From: Clostridia bacterium
GTDB lineage: Bacteria > Bacillota > Clostridia > Monoglobales > Monoglobaceae
Length of the DNA stretch: 28,898 bases
Reading direction: 5' to 3'
Assembly (NCBI GenBank): GCA_900769795.1
Contig: CAAGHZ010000090.1
Location: 1-28,898, forward strand
Below, in pieces: positions 1 to 7,298 of the stretch. The notes beneath the pieces are model-generated. The model worked only from the letters and a program-made list of their open reading frames with translations, was not told where the DNA came from and ran no database searches. Position 1 is the first letter of the stretch. Each line of letters starts with the position of its first letter. The translations under genes and the position numbers were made by a program.

Positions 1-30
1 TAAATCAAATAAATTTTTAAAATTATTCAT
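1..30 (-). CDS. 5' end of a divergent gene, runs off the left edge
   Basis: Only the first ten codons are in the window, reading MNNFKNLFDL from an ATG at 30. A GGAGGG ribosome binding site lies seven bases upstream (38-43 on the plus strand), which makes the start believable. The gene is divergent from the AraC-type regulator and shares its 108-bp intergenic region, so it is a natural candidate target of that regulator. The product cannot be identified from ten residues. Short-chain dehydrogenases often begin with a similar LFxLxGK stretch, but that is only a guess. Confidence 0.5.
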   Translation of the reverse strand, partial: MNNFKNLFDL

Positions 31-43
31 TATTTTACCCTCC

Positions 44-72
44 TTGACTTTTATCCAATTGTATCATATAAT
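44..72 (+). promoter_or_regulatory. Sigma-A promoter of the AraC-type regulator
   Basis: TTGACT at 44-49 and TATAAT at 67-72 are separated by exactly 17 bases. Transcription would begin near 79 and leave a leader of about 60 bases before the regulator start at 139. Confidence 0.75.
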
Positions 73-96
73 TTAAACAATATAAATCGTTTAAAT
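71..96. promoter_or_regulatory. Perfect inverted repeat between divergent genes, candidate operator
   Basis: ATTTAAAC (71-78) and GTTTAAAT (89-96) form a perfect 8-bp dyad with a 10-base spacer. The left arm overlaps the end of the TATAAT box at 67-72, and the dyad covers the likely transcription start of the regulator. It also sits upstream of the divergent gene that starts at 30. This placement fits an operator, but no binding protein is shown by sequence alone. Confidence 0.45.
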
Positions 97-138
97 TAGC
101 ATATACATTGTTTTTCTTATAACAAAAGGGGGCTAAAT

Positions 139-918
139 ATGGAAAAATACGCAATACGCATGTACACAGACGAACTAAACATTCGTGTAGCACGTGGCAT
201 CCACGAAAGAGCAGAAAACGAATTTCATAACGAGTATGAACTCTATTATCTCTATGACGGCGAAGTTACATTGGTCTCCGAGTACGGCAGTCAAGCCATT
301 GCCCCGAATACTCTTGTGGTTATACCAAAAGAATACTTCCACCGCTTTGTTGCAAGCGGCGACACTTCGCGGCTTCATCGCTGCACTTGTCACTTTGACG
401 CACTGATTGGTGCAGACGATATAGTGGATTCAAAAATCACGGGGATTCTCTTTGCATCAAACCATATTATCACAAATCAGTTCGAAAATATTAAATCTCT
501 CTGCAAGATGGATATTGCCGATACCGAAAAAAGGGTGCTTTTAAAGGCGTATATTTACATCGTTCTCGCAACACTTAAGCCATCTCAGGCTCCGCCTATG
601 GGAACACCAATGCAACTTAACAATACTGTGCGCAAAATCATTTCCTATATCAGCAAAAACATTGACGGAGACCTTTCTCTCAACTCAATTGCGGATGCAT
701 CACACATAAGTTCGTCCTATCTTTGTTATTTGTTTAAAAAACATATGCATATACCCGTCCATAAGTATATCCTAAACAAGCGTCTTGTTCTTGCAAACCG
801 AAAAATTATGGGTGGGACTCCACCGCTGACCGCAGCCCTTGAGTGTGGCTTTTCGGATTACTCAAATTTTTATGTACAATATAAAAAACGTTTTGGCATA
901 AATCCCGCCGGCAAATAA
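139..918 (+). CDS. AraC/XylS-family transcriptional regulator
   Basis: This 259-residue protein has the usual two-part layout. Residues about 10-95 look like a cupin-type AraC ligand-binding domain (the region of HNEYELYYLYDGEVTL and the downstream VVIPKEYFHRF). Residues about 160-259 form the double helix-turn-helix AraC DNA-binding domain, with LSLNSIADASHISSSYLCYL as the first recognition unit and ALECGFSDYSNFYVQYKKRF as the second, a classic AraC C-terminal signature. The start is supported by an AAAGGGGG ribosome binding site seven bases upstream and a consensus promoter at 44-72. AraC proteins of this type often control sugar or glycoside use, but the ligand here is unknown. It is divergent from the partial gene at the left edge, a probable target. 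A strong terminator follows immediately. Confidence 0.9.
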   Translation: MEKYAIRMYTDELNIRVARGIHERAENEFHNEYELYYLYDGEVTLVSEYGSQAIAPNTLVVIPKEYFHRFVASGDTSRLHRCTCHFDALIGADDIVDSKITGILFASNHIITNQFENIKSLCKMDIADTEKRVLLKAYIYIVLATLKPSQAPPMGTPMQLNNTVRKIISYISKNIDGDLSLNSIADASHISSSYLCYLFKKHMHIPVHKYILNKRLVLANRKIMGGTPPLTAALECGFSDYSNFYVQYKKRFGINPAGK

Positions 919-925
919 AATAAAA

Positions 926-955
926 GCAGCAGTGAAATCACTGCTGCCCTTTTTT
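926..955. terminator. Bidirectional terminator between araC-type and rrf2-type genes
   Basis: GCAGCAGTG (926-934), loop AAAT, then CACTGCTGC (939-947) form a perfect 9-bp stem followed by CC and a run of T for the plus strand. The complementary strand has TTTTATTTTATTT after the stem, so it can also end the convergent rrf2-type transcript. Confidence 0.85.
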
Positions 956-1397
956 ACAATAATACAATATCGTCTCTTTCTCTTTTACGTCTTTTTCTAT
1001 CCAGAATATCCTGAATCGAAATTCTGTCAAGGTAATTCTCCATTACCTCATAAAGCCCTTGCCATATATAAAGAACATCGCAGGCACCGTTTCTTTCGCA
1101 TGGATTGTCTGCGCCCTCAAGACACGAAACCGGTGCAATATTACCCTCAGTAACTCTCAAAATTTCGCCAACTGTATAATCGGCAGGAGTTTTACTCAAC
1201 CTATATCCACCGCGTGCGCCTCTGTTTGTCTGAAGCATCCCTGCACTATTTAATAATGGAATTATCTGCTCAAGATATTTTTTTGATATTCCCTGACGCA
1301 CAGATATTGCGCTGAGCGAAACAGGCCCCTCGCCTCCATTTTCCGCAAGGTCTATCAAAACCCTCAACGCATAACGCCCTTTTGTGGATATCTTCAT
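954..1397 (-). CDS. Rrf2-family regulator with a putative Fe-S cysteine triad
   Basis: The 147-residue product begins MKISTKGRYALRVLIDLA, the hallmark of Rrf2 winged-helix regulators (IscR, CymR, NsrR). The recognition helix region (ISVRQGISKKYLEQI) and wing (TNRGARGGYRLSK) are intact. Three cysteines at residues 92, 100 and 106 (C-x7-C-x5-C) sit where IscR and NsrR bind an Fe-S cluster, so a cluster-sensing repressor or activator is likely. CymR-type members lack this triad. The start has a GGAGG site eight bases upstream and a consensus promoter. A dyad in its own leader suggests autoregulation. Possible targets are cysteine or Fe-S genes; none are adjacent, so the regulon is unknown. Confidence 0.88.
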   Translation of the reverse strand: MKISTKGRYALRVLIDLAENGGEGPVSLSAISVRQGISKKYLEQIIPLLNSAGMLQTNRGARGGYRLSKTPADYTVGEILRVTEGNIAPVSCLEGADNPCERNGACDVLYIWQGLYEVMENYLDRISIQDILDRKRRKRERDDIVLL

Positions 1398-1416
1398 ATT
1401 GTTTTCCTCCGTATAT

Positions 1417-1442
1417 CATACTTAATCTATCTGTATAGTATG
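1417..1442. promoter_or_regulatory. Candidate autoregulatory operator of the rrf2-type gene
   Basis: CATACT (1417-1422) and AGTATG (1437-1442) form an inverted repeat with a 14-base spacer, lying between the -10 box (1444-1449) and the ribosome binding site. Rrf2 proteins commonly bind AT-rich dyads over their own promoters. The arms are short, so this is tentative. Confidence 0.35.
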
Positions 1443-1443
1443 G

Positions 1444-1472
1444 ATTATATACATAAAAATGCGCTTTGTCAA
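1444..1472 (-). promoter_or_regulatory. Sigma-A promoter of the rrf2-type gene
   Basis: Read on the minus strand, TTGACA (1467-1472) and TATAAT (1444-1449) are both perfect consensus with a 17-base spacer. The -35 box lies inside the loop and arm of the terminator hairpin that follows the upstream peptidase gene, so the two signals overlap. Confidence 0.85.
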
Positions 1473-1489
1473 CAGACAAGGCGCATTTT
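1455..1489 (-). terminator. Terminator of the pepD-like gene
   Basis: On the minus strand AAAATGCGC pairs with GCGCATTTT, with a further TTGTC/GACAA pairing toward the loop and one mismatch, followed by T and A residues. It starts two bases after the peptidase stop codon and overlaps the next promoter. Confidence 0.75.
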
Positions 1490-1491
1490 CT

Positions 1492-2934
1492 CTATTTACT
1501 CTTTTCTAAAACCTTGCACAAAAGATTAAATATCTTTTGTGTTGACTCTATGCTGAGCTTTTCTTCTGTGGTATGGACACCAAACATATCGGGCCCGATT
1601 GCTATGCAATCAAGTCCATCAATGGCCGCTGCAAACACTGCACATTCAAGCCCTGCATGAATAGCCGCAACCTCTGGCTTTTTACCAAACATCTCTGCGT
1701 ATGTTTCCACATATAAATCACGAAGATGAGAATTCTCCTTATACTCCCAAGGCTCATATCTGCCTGATGTTTCAAACCCACAACCACTGTACTTTGCAAA
1801 CACCGTCAACTTTTCTATCAGTGCATCAAGAGCCGTTGACTTATTGCTTCTCAGCGCATAGAGCATAACAATTTCATTTTGCCTTGTCTCTACAACGCCA
1901 AGATTAAGCGATGTCTCAACCAAGCCGTCAATCTCGGCACTCATTTTTACAATTCCGTCAGGGCTGATTTGAAGCATATACATCATTTTTTCTTTATTCT
2001 CATCTGTCAAAACTTCAAATGTGCCATCCTCGCACTTTTCTATATCAAATGAGAAATCAGGCTCTCGTTTGTCTATCTCTCTTTTGATAAGAGATAGATA
2101 TTTTGTCATCTCCTGAGCAAATCCATCCGCATTATCGGTAACCACTTCTACCTCGCAACTGCGCGGAATTGCGTTTCCTTTGTTGCCGCCGTTTATTCTG
2201 ATTACATCAAAATTCAAGGTTCTATTTGCATGGCCCAGAACTCTGCCCATTAAGATATTAGCATTCACTCTGCCTTTGTCTATCTCAACACCCGAATGTC
2301 CGCCCTTTAAGTCCTTGACTTTGAGTATTACACGTCGTCCATTGACGCTTCTTCTCTCTGCAGGTACGAAAATCCTGAAATCACTGCCCCCCGCACAGGA
2401 TACTGTAACAAATTCTTCTTCCTCGGCATCAAGATTAATCATTTTTTTACCCTTTAAAGCAGATATATCCATCTTGCCGGCACCTATCATACCAACCTCT
2501 TCATCGGTAGTAAACACCGCTTCAATAGGAGGATGCACAATATCATCACTTGCCAGAATTGTCAAAATCATAGATGCTGCGATTCCATTGTCGGCACCAA
2601 GTGTTGTCTTCTTCGCCTTAACATAACCTTCCTCAACATACGCCTCTATACCGTCCTTTTCAAAATCAACAGTTGAGTCGTCTGTCTTCTGGCACACCAT
2701 ATCAAGATGTCCTTGCAGAATAATCGGCTCTGCATCTTCATATCCTTTTGTGCCGTCTTTGTAGATTACAACATTTTTTGCATCATCACAAATCGCTTTG
2801 AGTCCTTGCTCTCCCGCAAATCTCATACAGTACTGCGAGATTTTCTCCATATCTCCCGATCCGTGAGGAATGGTACAAATTTCTTCAAAATACTTAAATA
2901 CATTCTTAGGCTCTATGCCTGATAATATACTCAT
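1492..2934 (-). CDS. pepD: Aminoacyl-histidine dipeptidase (PepD-like, M20 family)
   Basis: A cytosolic metallopeptidase that would cleave Xaa-His and other dipeptides for amino acid recovery. From the chosen start the protein has 480 residues, normal for PepD. Metal-site motifs are present in order: GHLDMV (H76, D78), GADNG (D115), TTDEEVGM (the catalytic Glu pair 145/146), NLDAEEEE (D169) and a late GVHTTEE histidine. The start MSILSGIEP at 2934 is preferred over an ATG nine codons upstream because GGAGAG lies about eight bases before it and homologues begin in the same way. It follows the amidohydrolase gene by about 50 bases and may be co-transcribed with it. A terminator follows. Confidence 0.9.
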   Translation of the reverse strand: MSILSGIEPKNVFKYFEEICTIPHGSGDMEKISQYCMRFAGEQGLKAICDDAKNVVIYKDGTKGYEDAEPIILQGHLDMVCQKTDDSTVDFEKDGIEAYVEEGYVKAKKTTLGADNGIAASMILTILASDDIVHPPIEAVFTTDEEVGMIGAGKMDISALKGKKMINLDAEEEEFVTVSCAGGSDFRIFVPAERRSVNGRRVILKVKDLKGGHSGVEIDKGRVNANILMGRVLGHANRTLNFDVIRINGGNKGNAIPRSCEVEVVTDNADGFAQEMTKYLSLIKREIDKREPDFSFDIEKCEDGTFEVLTDENKEKMMYMLQISPDGIVKMSAEIDGLVETSLNLGVVETRQNEIVMLYALRSNKSTALDALIEKLTVFAKYSGCGFETSGRYEPWEYKENSHLRDLYVETYAEMFGKKPEVAAIHAGLECAVFAAAIDGLDCIAIGPDMFGVHTTEEKLSIESTQKIFNLLCKVLEKSK

Positions 2935-2962
2935 TTTCTCTCTCCATAACCTATATAACATA

Positions 2963-2987
2963 AATTCCTATTTACATAATAGGAATT
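2963..2987. other. AT-rich hairpin between amidohydrolase and pepD-like genes
   Basis: AATTCCTATT (2963-2972) and AATAGGAATT (2978-2987) form a perfect 10-bp stem with a five-base loop, overlapping the stop codon of the amidohydrolase gene. There is no T-run on the minus strand after it, so it is more likely an intercistronic RNA stem affecting mRNA processing or stability than a true terminator. Confidence 0.4.
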
Positions 2988-3795
2988 ATTTTATTCCAAA
3001 TAATTTTCTTGCGTTTTCGCCAAGCATTTTTCTGTTATCTTCTTCCGAGAACCCTAAATTCATAAAGAAATCAATTTCTCTCTGTGGGTCCCACATTGGA
3101 TAATCTGTGGCAAACATTACTCTGTCTGTCCCATAGGCGCAGATTATCTTTTTAGCAACCTCAGGAGTTATATAATTAAAACTCGAGGAGCAGTCAACAT
3201 AGAGATTATCAAGCCCGCTGAGTTTTTCGCTGGCTTCTTCCCATAATGACCATCCGCCAAAGTGCGCCCCTATAATCGTAAGCCCCTCGTATATCTTAAG
3301 TATAGGATACAATCTGTTGGGGTTTGAGCGGTCATATCGATAATCACCCGTGTGCATTAATATGGGCAAAGAATACTTCTCGCAAAGTTCATATATCTTT
3401 AAATTTCTGTAATCGTCAATTTTAAAATCCTGAATATCAGGGTGGAGTTTTATCCCTTTAAGCCCAAGTTCTCTCAGGTGCGCTATGTCCCCCTCGATAT
3501 CGCTGCTGTCAGGATGCAGAGTGCCAAGCCCCGTCAGTATGTCGGGCTTTTCGTTTATCTCTCTTGCTATAAACTCATTTATACTCTTGACCTGCGCAGG
3601 AGTTGTTGCCACCGACTGCACAACAAAATGGTCAACACCTGCAGCCGCCCCAAGACTTATAAGGTCTTTCACAGTTCCCTTTCCGAAGGATTTGGTGTCA
3701 TAGAAACCATCGGTCCCGCCAACTGCTTTTTCTGCAATTTTCTCGGGATATATATGACAATGAGAATCCACAACAAAATATTTTTCTTCTACCAT
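2986..3795 (-). CDS. Amidohydrolase (amidohydrolase-2 / ACMSD-like TIM barrel)
   Basis: From the start MVEEKYFVVDSHCHIYPEK this is a 269-residue metal-dependent hydrolase. Visible motifs of the amidohydrolase-2 family are the N-terminal HxH (DSHCHIYPE), GIKLHPD, a metal-ligand His in MHTGD, GAHFGG, and the C-terminal ATDYP aspartate. Members hydrolyse or decarboxylate small cyclic or aromatic acids; the substrate here cannot be told. The reading frame stays open far upstream to 3984, but that extension overlaps the DAP dehydrogenase gene and crosses its terminator, so the ATG at 3795 is chosen. No clear promoter was found in the short gap upstream, so a weak promoter or readthrough from the block above must serve it. 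Confidence 0.82.
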   Translation of the reverse strand: MVEEKYFVVDSHCHIYPEKIAEKAVGGTDGFYDTKSFGKGTVKDLISLGAAAGVDHFVVQSVATTPAQVKSINEFIAREINEKPDILTGLGTLHPDSSDIEGDIAHLRELGLKGIKLHPDIQDFKIDDYRNLKIYELCEKYSLPILMHTGDYRYDRSNPNRLYPILKIYEGLTIIGAHFGGWSLWEEASEKLSGLDNLYVDCSSSFNYITPEVAKKIICAYGTDRVMFATDYPMWDPQREIDFFMNLGFSEEDNRKMLGENARKLFGIK

Positions 3796-3840
3796 TATTC
3801 TGCCACCATTCTCTCCCTTGGCTTTTGCCGGAGGAATTAT

Positions 3841-3875
3841 AATTTCAAAACAAGGGCGGATGATACCATCCGCCC
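3841..3875 (-). terminator. Terminator after the DAP dehydrogenase gene
   Basis: GGGCGGATG and CATCCGCCC form a perfect 9-bp GC-rich stem (3854-3862 with 3867-3875) with a four-base loop. On the minus strand it is followed by TTGTTTTGAAATT. It marks the probable end of the long T-box-led transcript. Confidence 0.85.
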
Positions 3876-3892
3876 GATTGTTAAAACACTTT

Positions 3893-4873
3893 TTACAGTA
3901 AATGAGCAAGAAGGTCGCTCTTAGACATAGGAGAAACATCTGCCGGCGCCACATCAAAAACTGTCTGGCAACCAACAACTCCACGCTGTCTCATTCTGTA
4001 TATTGCCCTTGCATATGCGACAATTACACTTGCAGTAAACTCAGGGTTGGAATCGAGTTTTAAACTATACTCAACTATGTGCTTATGCTCTCTCTCAAAC
4101 CCGGTCACCCCTGTGCGAATTACAAACCCGCCGTGCGGAATCCCTGAATGGTTTTTGTCAAGTTCTTCCTGAGTTATAAATGTAACCGTTGTCTCATAGT
4201 CTGCAAAATAATTAGGCATTGTTTTTATCTCGCGTTCTATTCTCTCAAGATCCGCTCCATCTTCTGCTACAACATAGCACTCACGAAGATGCTTGTCTCT
4301 TGTAGAGAGGTTTGGATTTTCTCCACTGCGGACAGCCTCAAGCGCCGCGTCTATGGGGACTGTGTACTGCCTTGCGTCTGCCACACCGTCAATTCTGCGG
4401 ATTGCATCAGAATGTCCCTGACTTACGCCCTTGCCCCAGAAGGTATAATCCTCACCATCGGGCAAAATCGCAGACGAATATAGTCTGCTGAGTGAAAACA
4501 TACCAGGGTCCCATCCTGCCGAGATAAGCGCTATGTTGCCACCCTTTTTAGCAGCCATATCAACTGCGTCAAAATGTCTTGCAATATCTGCATGAGTATC
4601 AAAGCTGTCAATTACATTAAAACTCTCTGCAAGTTCAGGCGTCATTTTGGGTAAATCCGTTGCACTTCCGCCACAGATTATAAGCACGTCTATCTCGTCC
4701 TTGTGACTTTGCATCTCGTCGATATGATAAACTGCCACTTTGTCTGTCATAGTCTTTACACTGTCGGGATTTCTTCTTGTATAAACCCCTGTAAGTTCCA
4801 TATCGTCATTCTGCCTTATAGCCGCCTCAATACCTCTGCCGAGGTTTCCGTAGCCGCAAATTGCAATCTTCAT
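3893..4873 (-). CDS. ddh: meso-diaminopimelate D-dehydrogenase
   Basis: This NADPH-dependent enzyme (EC 1.4.1.16) makes meso-DAP from tetrahydrodipicolinate and ammonia in one step, feeding lysine and peptidoglycan synthesis. The 326-residue product begins MKIAICGYGNLGRGIEAAI, a Rossmann dinucleotide fold, and carries family blocks such as VYTRRNPDSV, DSFDTHADI, SAGWDPGMFSLSR, FWGKGVSQGHSDAIRRIDGV and the late TGVTGFEREHKH and NPEFTASV. The length matches known Ddh proteins. The start at 4873 has AGGGG nine bases upstream; an ATG at 4882 lies directly on the ribosome binding site and is rejected. It follows ilvE by about 50 bases and precedes a strong terminator, so it seems to be the last gene of the T-box-led block. 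Confidence 0.93.
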   Translation of the reverse strand: MKIAICGYGNLGRGIEAAIRQNDDMELTGVYTRRNPDSVKTMTDKVAVYHIDEMQSHKDEIDVLIICGGSATDLPKMTPELAESFNVIDSFDTHADIARHFDAVDMAAKKGGNIALISAGWDPGMFSLSRLYSSAILPDGEDYTFWGKGVSQGHSDAIRRIDGVADARQYTVPIDAALEAVRSGENPNLSTRDKHLRECYVVAEDGADLERIEREIKTMPNYFADYETTVTFITQEELDKNHSGIPHGGFVIRTGVTGFEREHKHIVEYSLKLDSNPEFTASVIVAYARAIYRMRQRGVVGCQTVFDVAPADVSPMSKSDLLAHLL

Positions 4874-4923
4874 ACTATGCATCCCCTCTTATTGTTTTTA
4901 TTGCCCTTTAGTTATTATGCCCA

Positions 4924-5985
4924 TTAGTCGATAGGATATGTCCAATCAAACTTATCCTCTACCTTGCCCCACTGAATTCCGGTCAAGGTGTCATAAAGGT
5001 GCTGAGTTACCCCACCGATTTCGCCGTTGTTGATTGTGTACTTTGTACCTTTATAGCAAAGCTCGCCAATAGGTGAAACAACTGCGGCAGTACCACAGCC
5101 CCAGGCTTCTTCAAGCTTGCCATTTGCAAGTGCCTCGCCAAGCTCGTCAACGCTGAGAAGTCTCTCTGATACCTTGTAGCCCTCGCTCTTTAAGAGTTCA
5201 AGGCAAGACTTTCTTGTGATACCCGGGAGAATTGAGCCTGTGAGAGCAGGTGTAACAATCTCGCCATCAATCTTAAACATTACGTTCATAGCGCCAACTT
5301 CTTCTATATACTTACGCTCAACACCATCAAGCCAAAGCACCTGAGAGTATCCCATCTGTTCTGCTCTCTCGCCGGCTCTGTTACTCGCTGCGTAGTTACC
5401 GCCGCACTTTGCATAGCCTGTGCCGCCGCGTACCGCACGAACATCCTGATCCTCAATCATAATCTTAACGGGGTTGATGCCCTCTTTATAGTAACTGCCA
5501 ACAGGTGATGTGATAATCATAAATGTTGCGTTCTTAACTGCGTGCACGCCAAGTGTCTCGTCGTTGCCGAACATAAAGGGACGGATGTAGAGAGATGTAC
5601 CCTCATCATATGGTGTCCATTCCTTTTCAAACTCTATAAACTTTGTCAGAACTTCCATAGCCAAATCCTCAGGAATCTGCGGCAAACAAAGACGCTCTGC
5701 AGATGAGTTCATTCTTCTGATATTCTCAATCGGTCTAAACATCTGGATTTTTCCGTCAGCCTTGCGATATGCTTTAAGTCCCTCAAAAATCTCAGAACCA
5801 TAGTGAAGAACTGTTGAAGCAGGATGAATTGCAAATGGGCCAAATGGCACTATTCTTGCATTATGCCAGCCTTCTTCTTTAGAATAGTCCATAATAAACA
5901 TATGATCTGTAAAAATCTTACCAAATCCCAGCTCTCCGGTAGGCTTTTGAGCAGGATTCGGATTTTTTGTGATTGAAATTTCCAT
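4924..5985 (-). CDS. ilvE: Branched-chain amino acid aminotransferase
   Basis: A PLP enzyme that interconverts Ile, Leu and Val with their 2-oxoacids using 2-oxoglutarate/glutamate. The 353-residue product is of the long fold-type IV form (BCAT1-like). It shows HYGSEIFEGLKAYR, the substrate-arm RPFMFG, the PLP-lysine block GTGYAKCGGNYAAS, VLWLDG, EEVGAMN and the PLP-phosphate-binding GSILPGITR, followed by EAWGCGTAAVVSPIG. The start at 5985 has AAGAGGAAAG upstream; an upstream in-frame ATG at 6021 overlaps the previous gene and lacks a good site. It lies 16 bases after the VOR gamma gene, directly linking 2-oxoacid:ferredoxin chemistry to branched-chain amino acids. Confidence 0.95.
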   Translation of the reverse strand: MEISITKNPNPAQKPTGELGFGKIFTDHMFIMDYSKEEGWHNARIVPFGPFAIHPASTVLHYGSEIFEGLKAYRKADGKIQMFRPIENIRRMNSSAERLCLPQIPEDLAMEVLTKFIEFEKEWTPYDEGTSLYIRPFMFGNDETLGVHAVKNATFMIITSPVGSYYKEGINPVKIMIEDQDVRAVRGGTGYAKCGGNYAASNRAGERAEQMGYSQVLWLDGVERKYIEEVGAMNVMFKIDGEIVTPALTGSILPGITRKSCLELLKSEGYKVSERLLSVDELGEALANGKLEEAWGCGTAAVVSPIGELCYKGTKYTINNGEIGGVTQHLYDTLTGIQWGKVEDKFDWTYPID

Positions 5986-6001
5986 TATCTTTCCTCTTCT
6001 C

Positions 6002-6541
6002 TTATTTATAATCTCTGCCAAGACTCATAGCTGCAATGTTTGTATCCATCATATCTGCACGCTTTGCAGAAATAACCTTTTTAAGACCGGGGATAATATC
6101 CTCGTCTGAATTGAACATTCCGCTCTCGCCCAAAACCTTACCCATAATAATCATATTTGCAAGAGTTGCATAGCCGTTGTCGGATGCAAGCTTGGTTGCA
6201 GGAATGTAAAATACGTTTACGTCGTCTCTCTTTACTTCTCTCTCAATGAGAGTAGAATCTACAAAGATTGTACCACCGGGAGCCACGCTGTCCTCGTACT
6301 TGTCAAGAGAGGGCAGATTCATAGCAATCAAAACATCGGGCTTTGAAACGATAGGTGATCCAACAGGTGCATCGCTTATAATAACGCTGCAACTCGCGGT
6401 GCCGCCTCTCATTTCAGGACCGTATGACGGAAGCCAACTTACCTGCTTACCATCGGTGAGGCCTTTGTACGCAAGGAACTTGCCCGAGAACAATATTCCC
6501 TGACCGCCAAAGCCTGCAATCAAATACTGTGTTGTACTCAT
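6002..6541 (-). CDS. vorC: 2-oxoacid:ferredoxin oxidoreductase, gamma subunit
   Basis: The 179-residue subunit shows the family opening YLIAGFGGQGILFSGKFLA and the SYGPEMRGGTASCSV block, which are diagnostic of the gamma subunit of four-subunit 2-oxoacid:acceptor oxidoreductases. The ATG at 6541 is preferred, seven bases after GGAGGG; an in-frame TTG just upstream is possible. It is third of the catalytic subunits in the order delta-alpha-beta-gamma, ten or so bases after the beta gene and 16 bases before ilvE. The symbol follows the usual Vor/Kor naming. The ilvE linkage favours branched-chain over 2-oxoglutarate substrates, but sequence reading alone cannot fix this. Confidence 0.88.
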   Translation of the reverse strand: MSTTQYLIAGFGGQGILFSGKFLAYKGLTDGKQVSWLPSYGPEMRGGTASCSVIISDAPVGSPIVSKPDVLIAMNLPSLDKYEDSVAPGGTIFVDSTLIEREVKRDDVNVFYIPATKLASDNGYATLANMIIMGKVLGESGMFNSDEDIIPGLKKVISAKRADMMDTNIAAMSLGRDYK

Positions 6542-6554
6542 CAAAAACCCCTCC

Positions 6555-7298
6555 TTATTTATCTGCTGATCTATCCTTGTATACCCCGAGCGGATAATAA
6601 GGAATCATCTTTTCGTCAACCCATTCAAGTGCTTTTTCAGGAGTTAAACCCCAGTTTGTAGGACAGGTTGATACAACCTCTACAAGAGAGAAACCCTTGC
6701 CCTGCACCTGATTTTCAAAAGCCTTCTTTATAGCCTTTTTAGCATTCTTTACATTCTTCACGTTGTTTACAGCAACACGTTCTAAATACTCAGGGCCATC
6801 GAGCTGAGAGAGCATCTCACAAACCTTGATAGGAAATCCGCAAAGGTCTGTGTCTCTGCCATATGGAGAAGTCTGTGTAACCTGACCCGGAAGAGACGTA
6901 GGAGCCATCTGTCCGCCTGTCATACCATAAATCGCATTGTTTATGAATATTATAGTAATATTCTCGTTTCTTGCAGCGGAGTGAACAGTCTCTGCCATAC
7001 CGATTGAAGCAAGGTCGCCATCGCCCTGATATGTAAATACAATGTTCTCAGGAAGTGAACGCTTAACACCTGTTGCAACAGCCGGAGCACGTCCGTGTGC
7101 CGCCTCTATCATATCACAGTTAAAATAGTTGTATGCCATAACCGAGCATCCAACAGGAGCAATACCTATTGTCTTGCCCTCGATGCCGAGTTCATCTATA
7201 ACCTCTGCAACAAGACGATGTACAATACCGTGAGTACATCCCGGGCAGTAATGCATAGATACATCTGCAAGTGCCTTTGGTTTTTCAAATACTACCAT
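6555..7298 (-). CDS. vorA: 2-oxoacid:ferredoxin oxidoreductase, beta (TPP-binding) subunit
   Basis: The 247-residue subunit carries the thiamine diphosphate/Mg site: GDGDLASIG followed by NNAIYGMTGGQ. The early MHYCPGCTHGI and the GIAPVGCSVMAYNYFNCD and AAHGRAPAVATGVKR blocks are typical of KorB/VorA-type beta subunits. With the alpha subunit it forms the active site where the 2-oxoacid is oxidised to acyl-CoA or, in reverse, acyl-CoA is reductively carboxylated with reduced ferredoxin. The ATG overlaps the stop of the alpha gene by one base (TAATG), with GGAGG upstream, so the two are translationally coupled. Confidence 0.93.
   Translation of the reverse strand: MVVFEKPKALADVSMHYCPGCTHGIVHRLVAEVIDELGIEGKTIGIAPVGCSVMAYNYFNCDMIEAAHGRAPAVATGVKRSLPENIVFTYQGDGDLASIGMAETVHSAARNENITIIFINNAIYGMTGGQMAPTSLPGQVTQTSPYGRDTDLCGFPIKVCEMLSQLDGPEYLERVAVNNVKNVKNAKKAIKKAFENQVQGKGFSLVEVVSTCPTNWGLTPEKALEWVDEKMIPYYPLGVYKDRSADK

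Noticed and set aside
2180..2626. 148-codon plus-strand open frame opposite the pepD-like gene
   Set aside because: It is antisense to a clear gene, has no ribosome binding site, and its residues look like a mirror of the coding strand.
2963..2987. Hairpin as a rho-independent terminator between amidohydrolase and pepD-like genes
   Set aside because: There is no T-run on the minus strand and the stem is AT-rich; it is kept only as an RNA stem.
3796..3984. N-terminal extension of the amidohydrolase to 3984
   Set aside because: It overlaps the end of ddh and crosses its terminator, the residues do not resemble the family, and a good family start exists at 3795.
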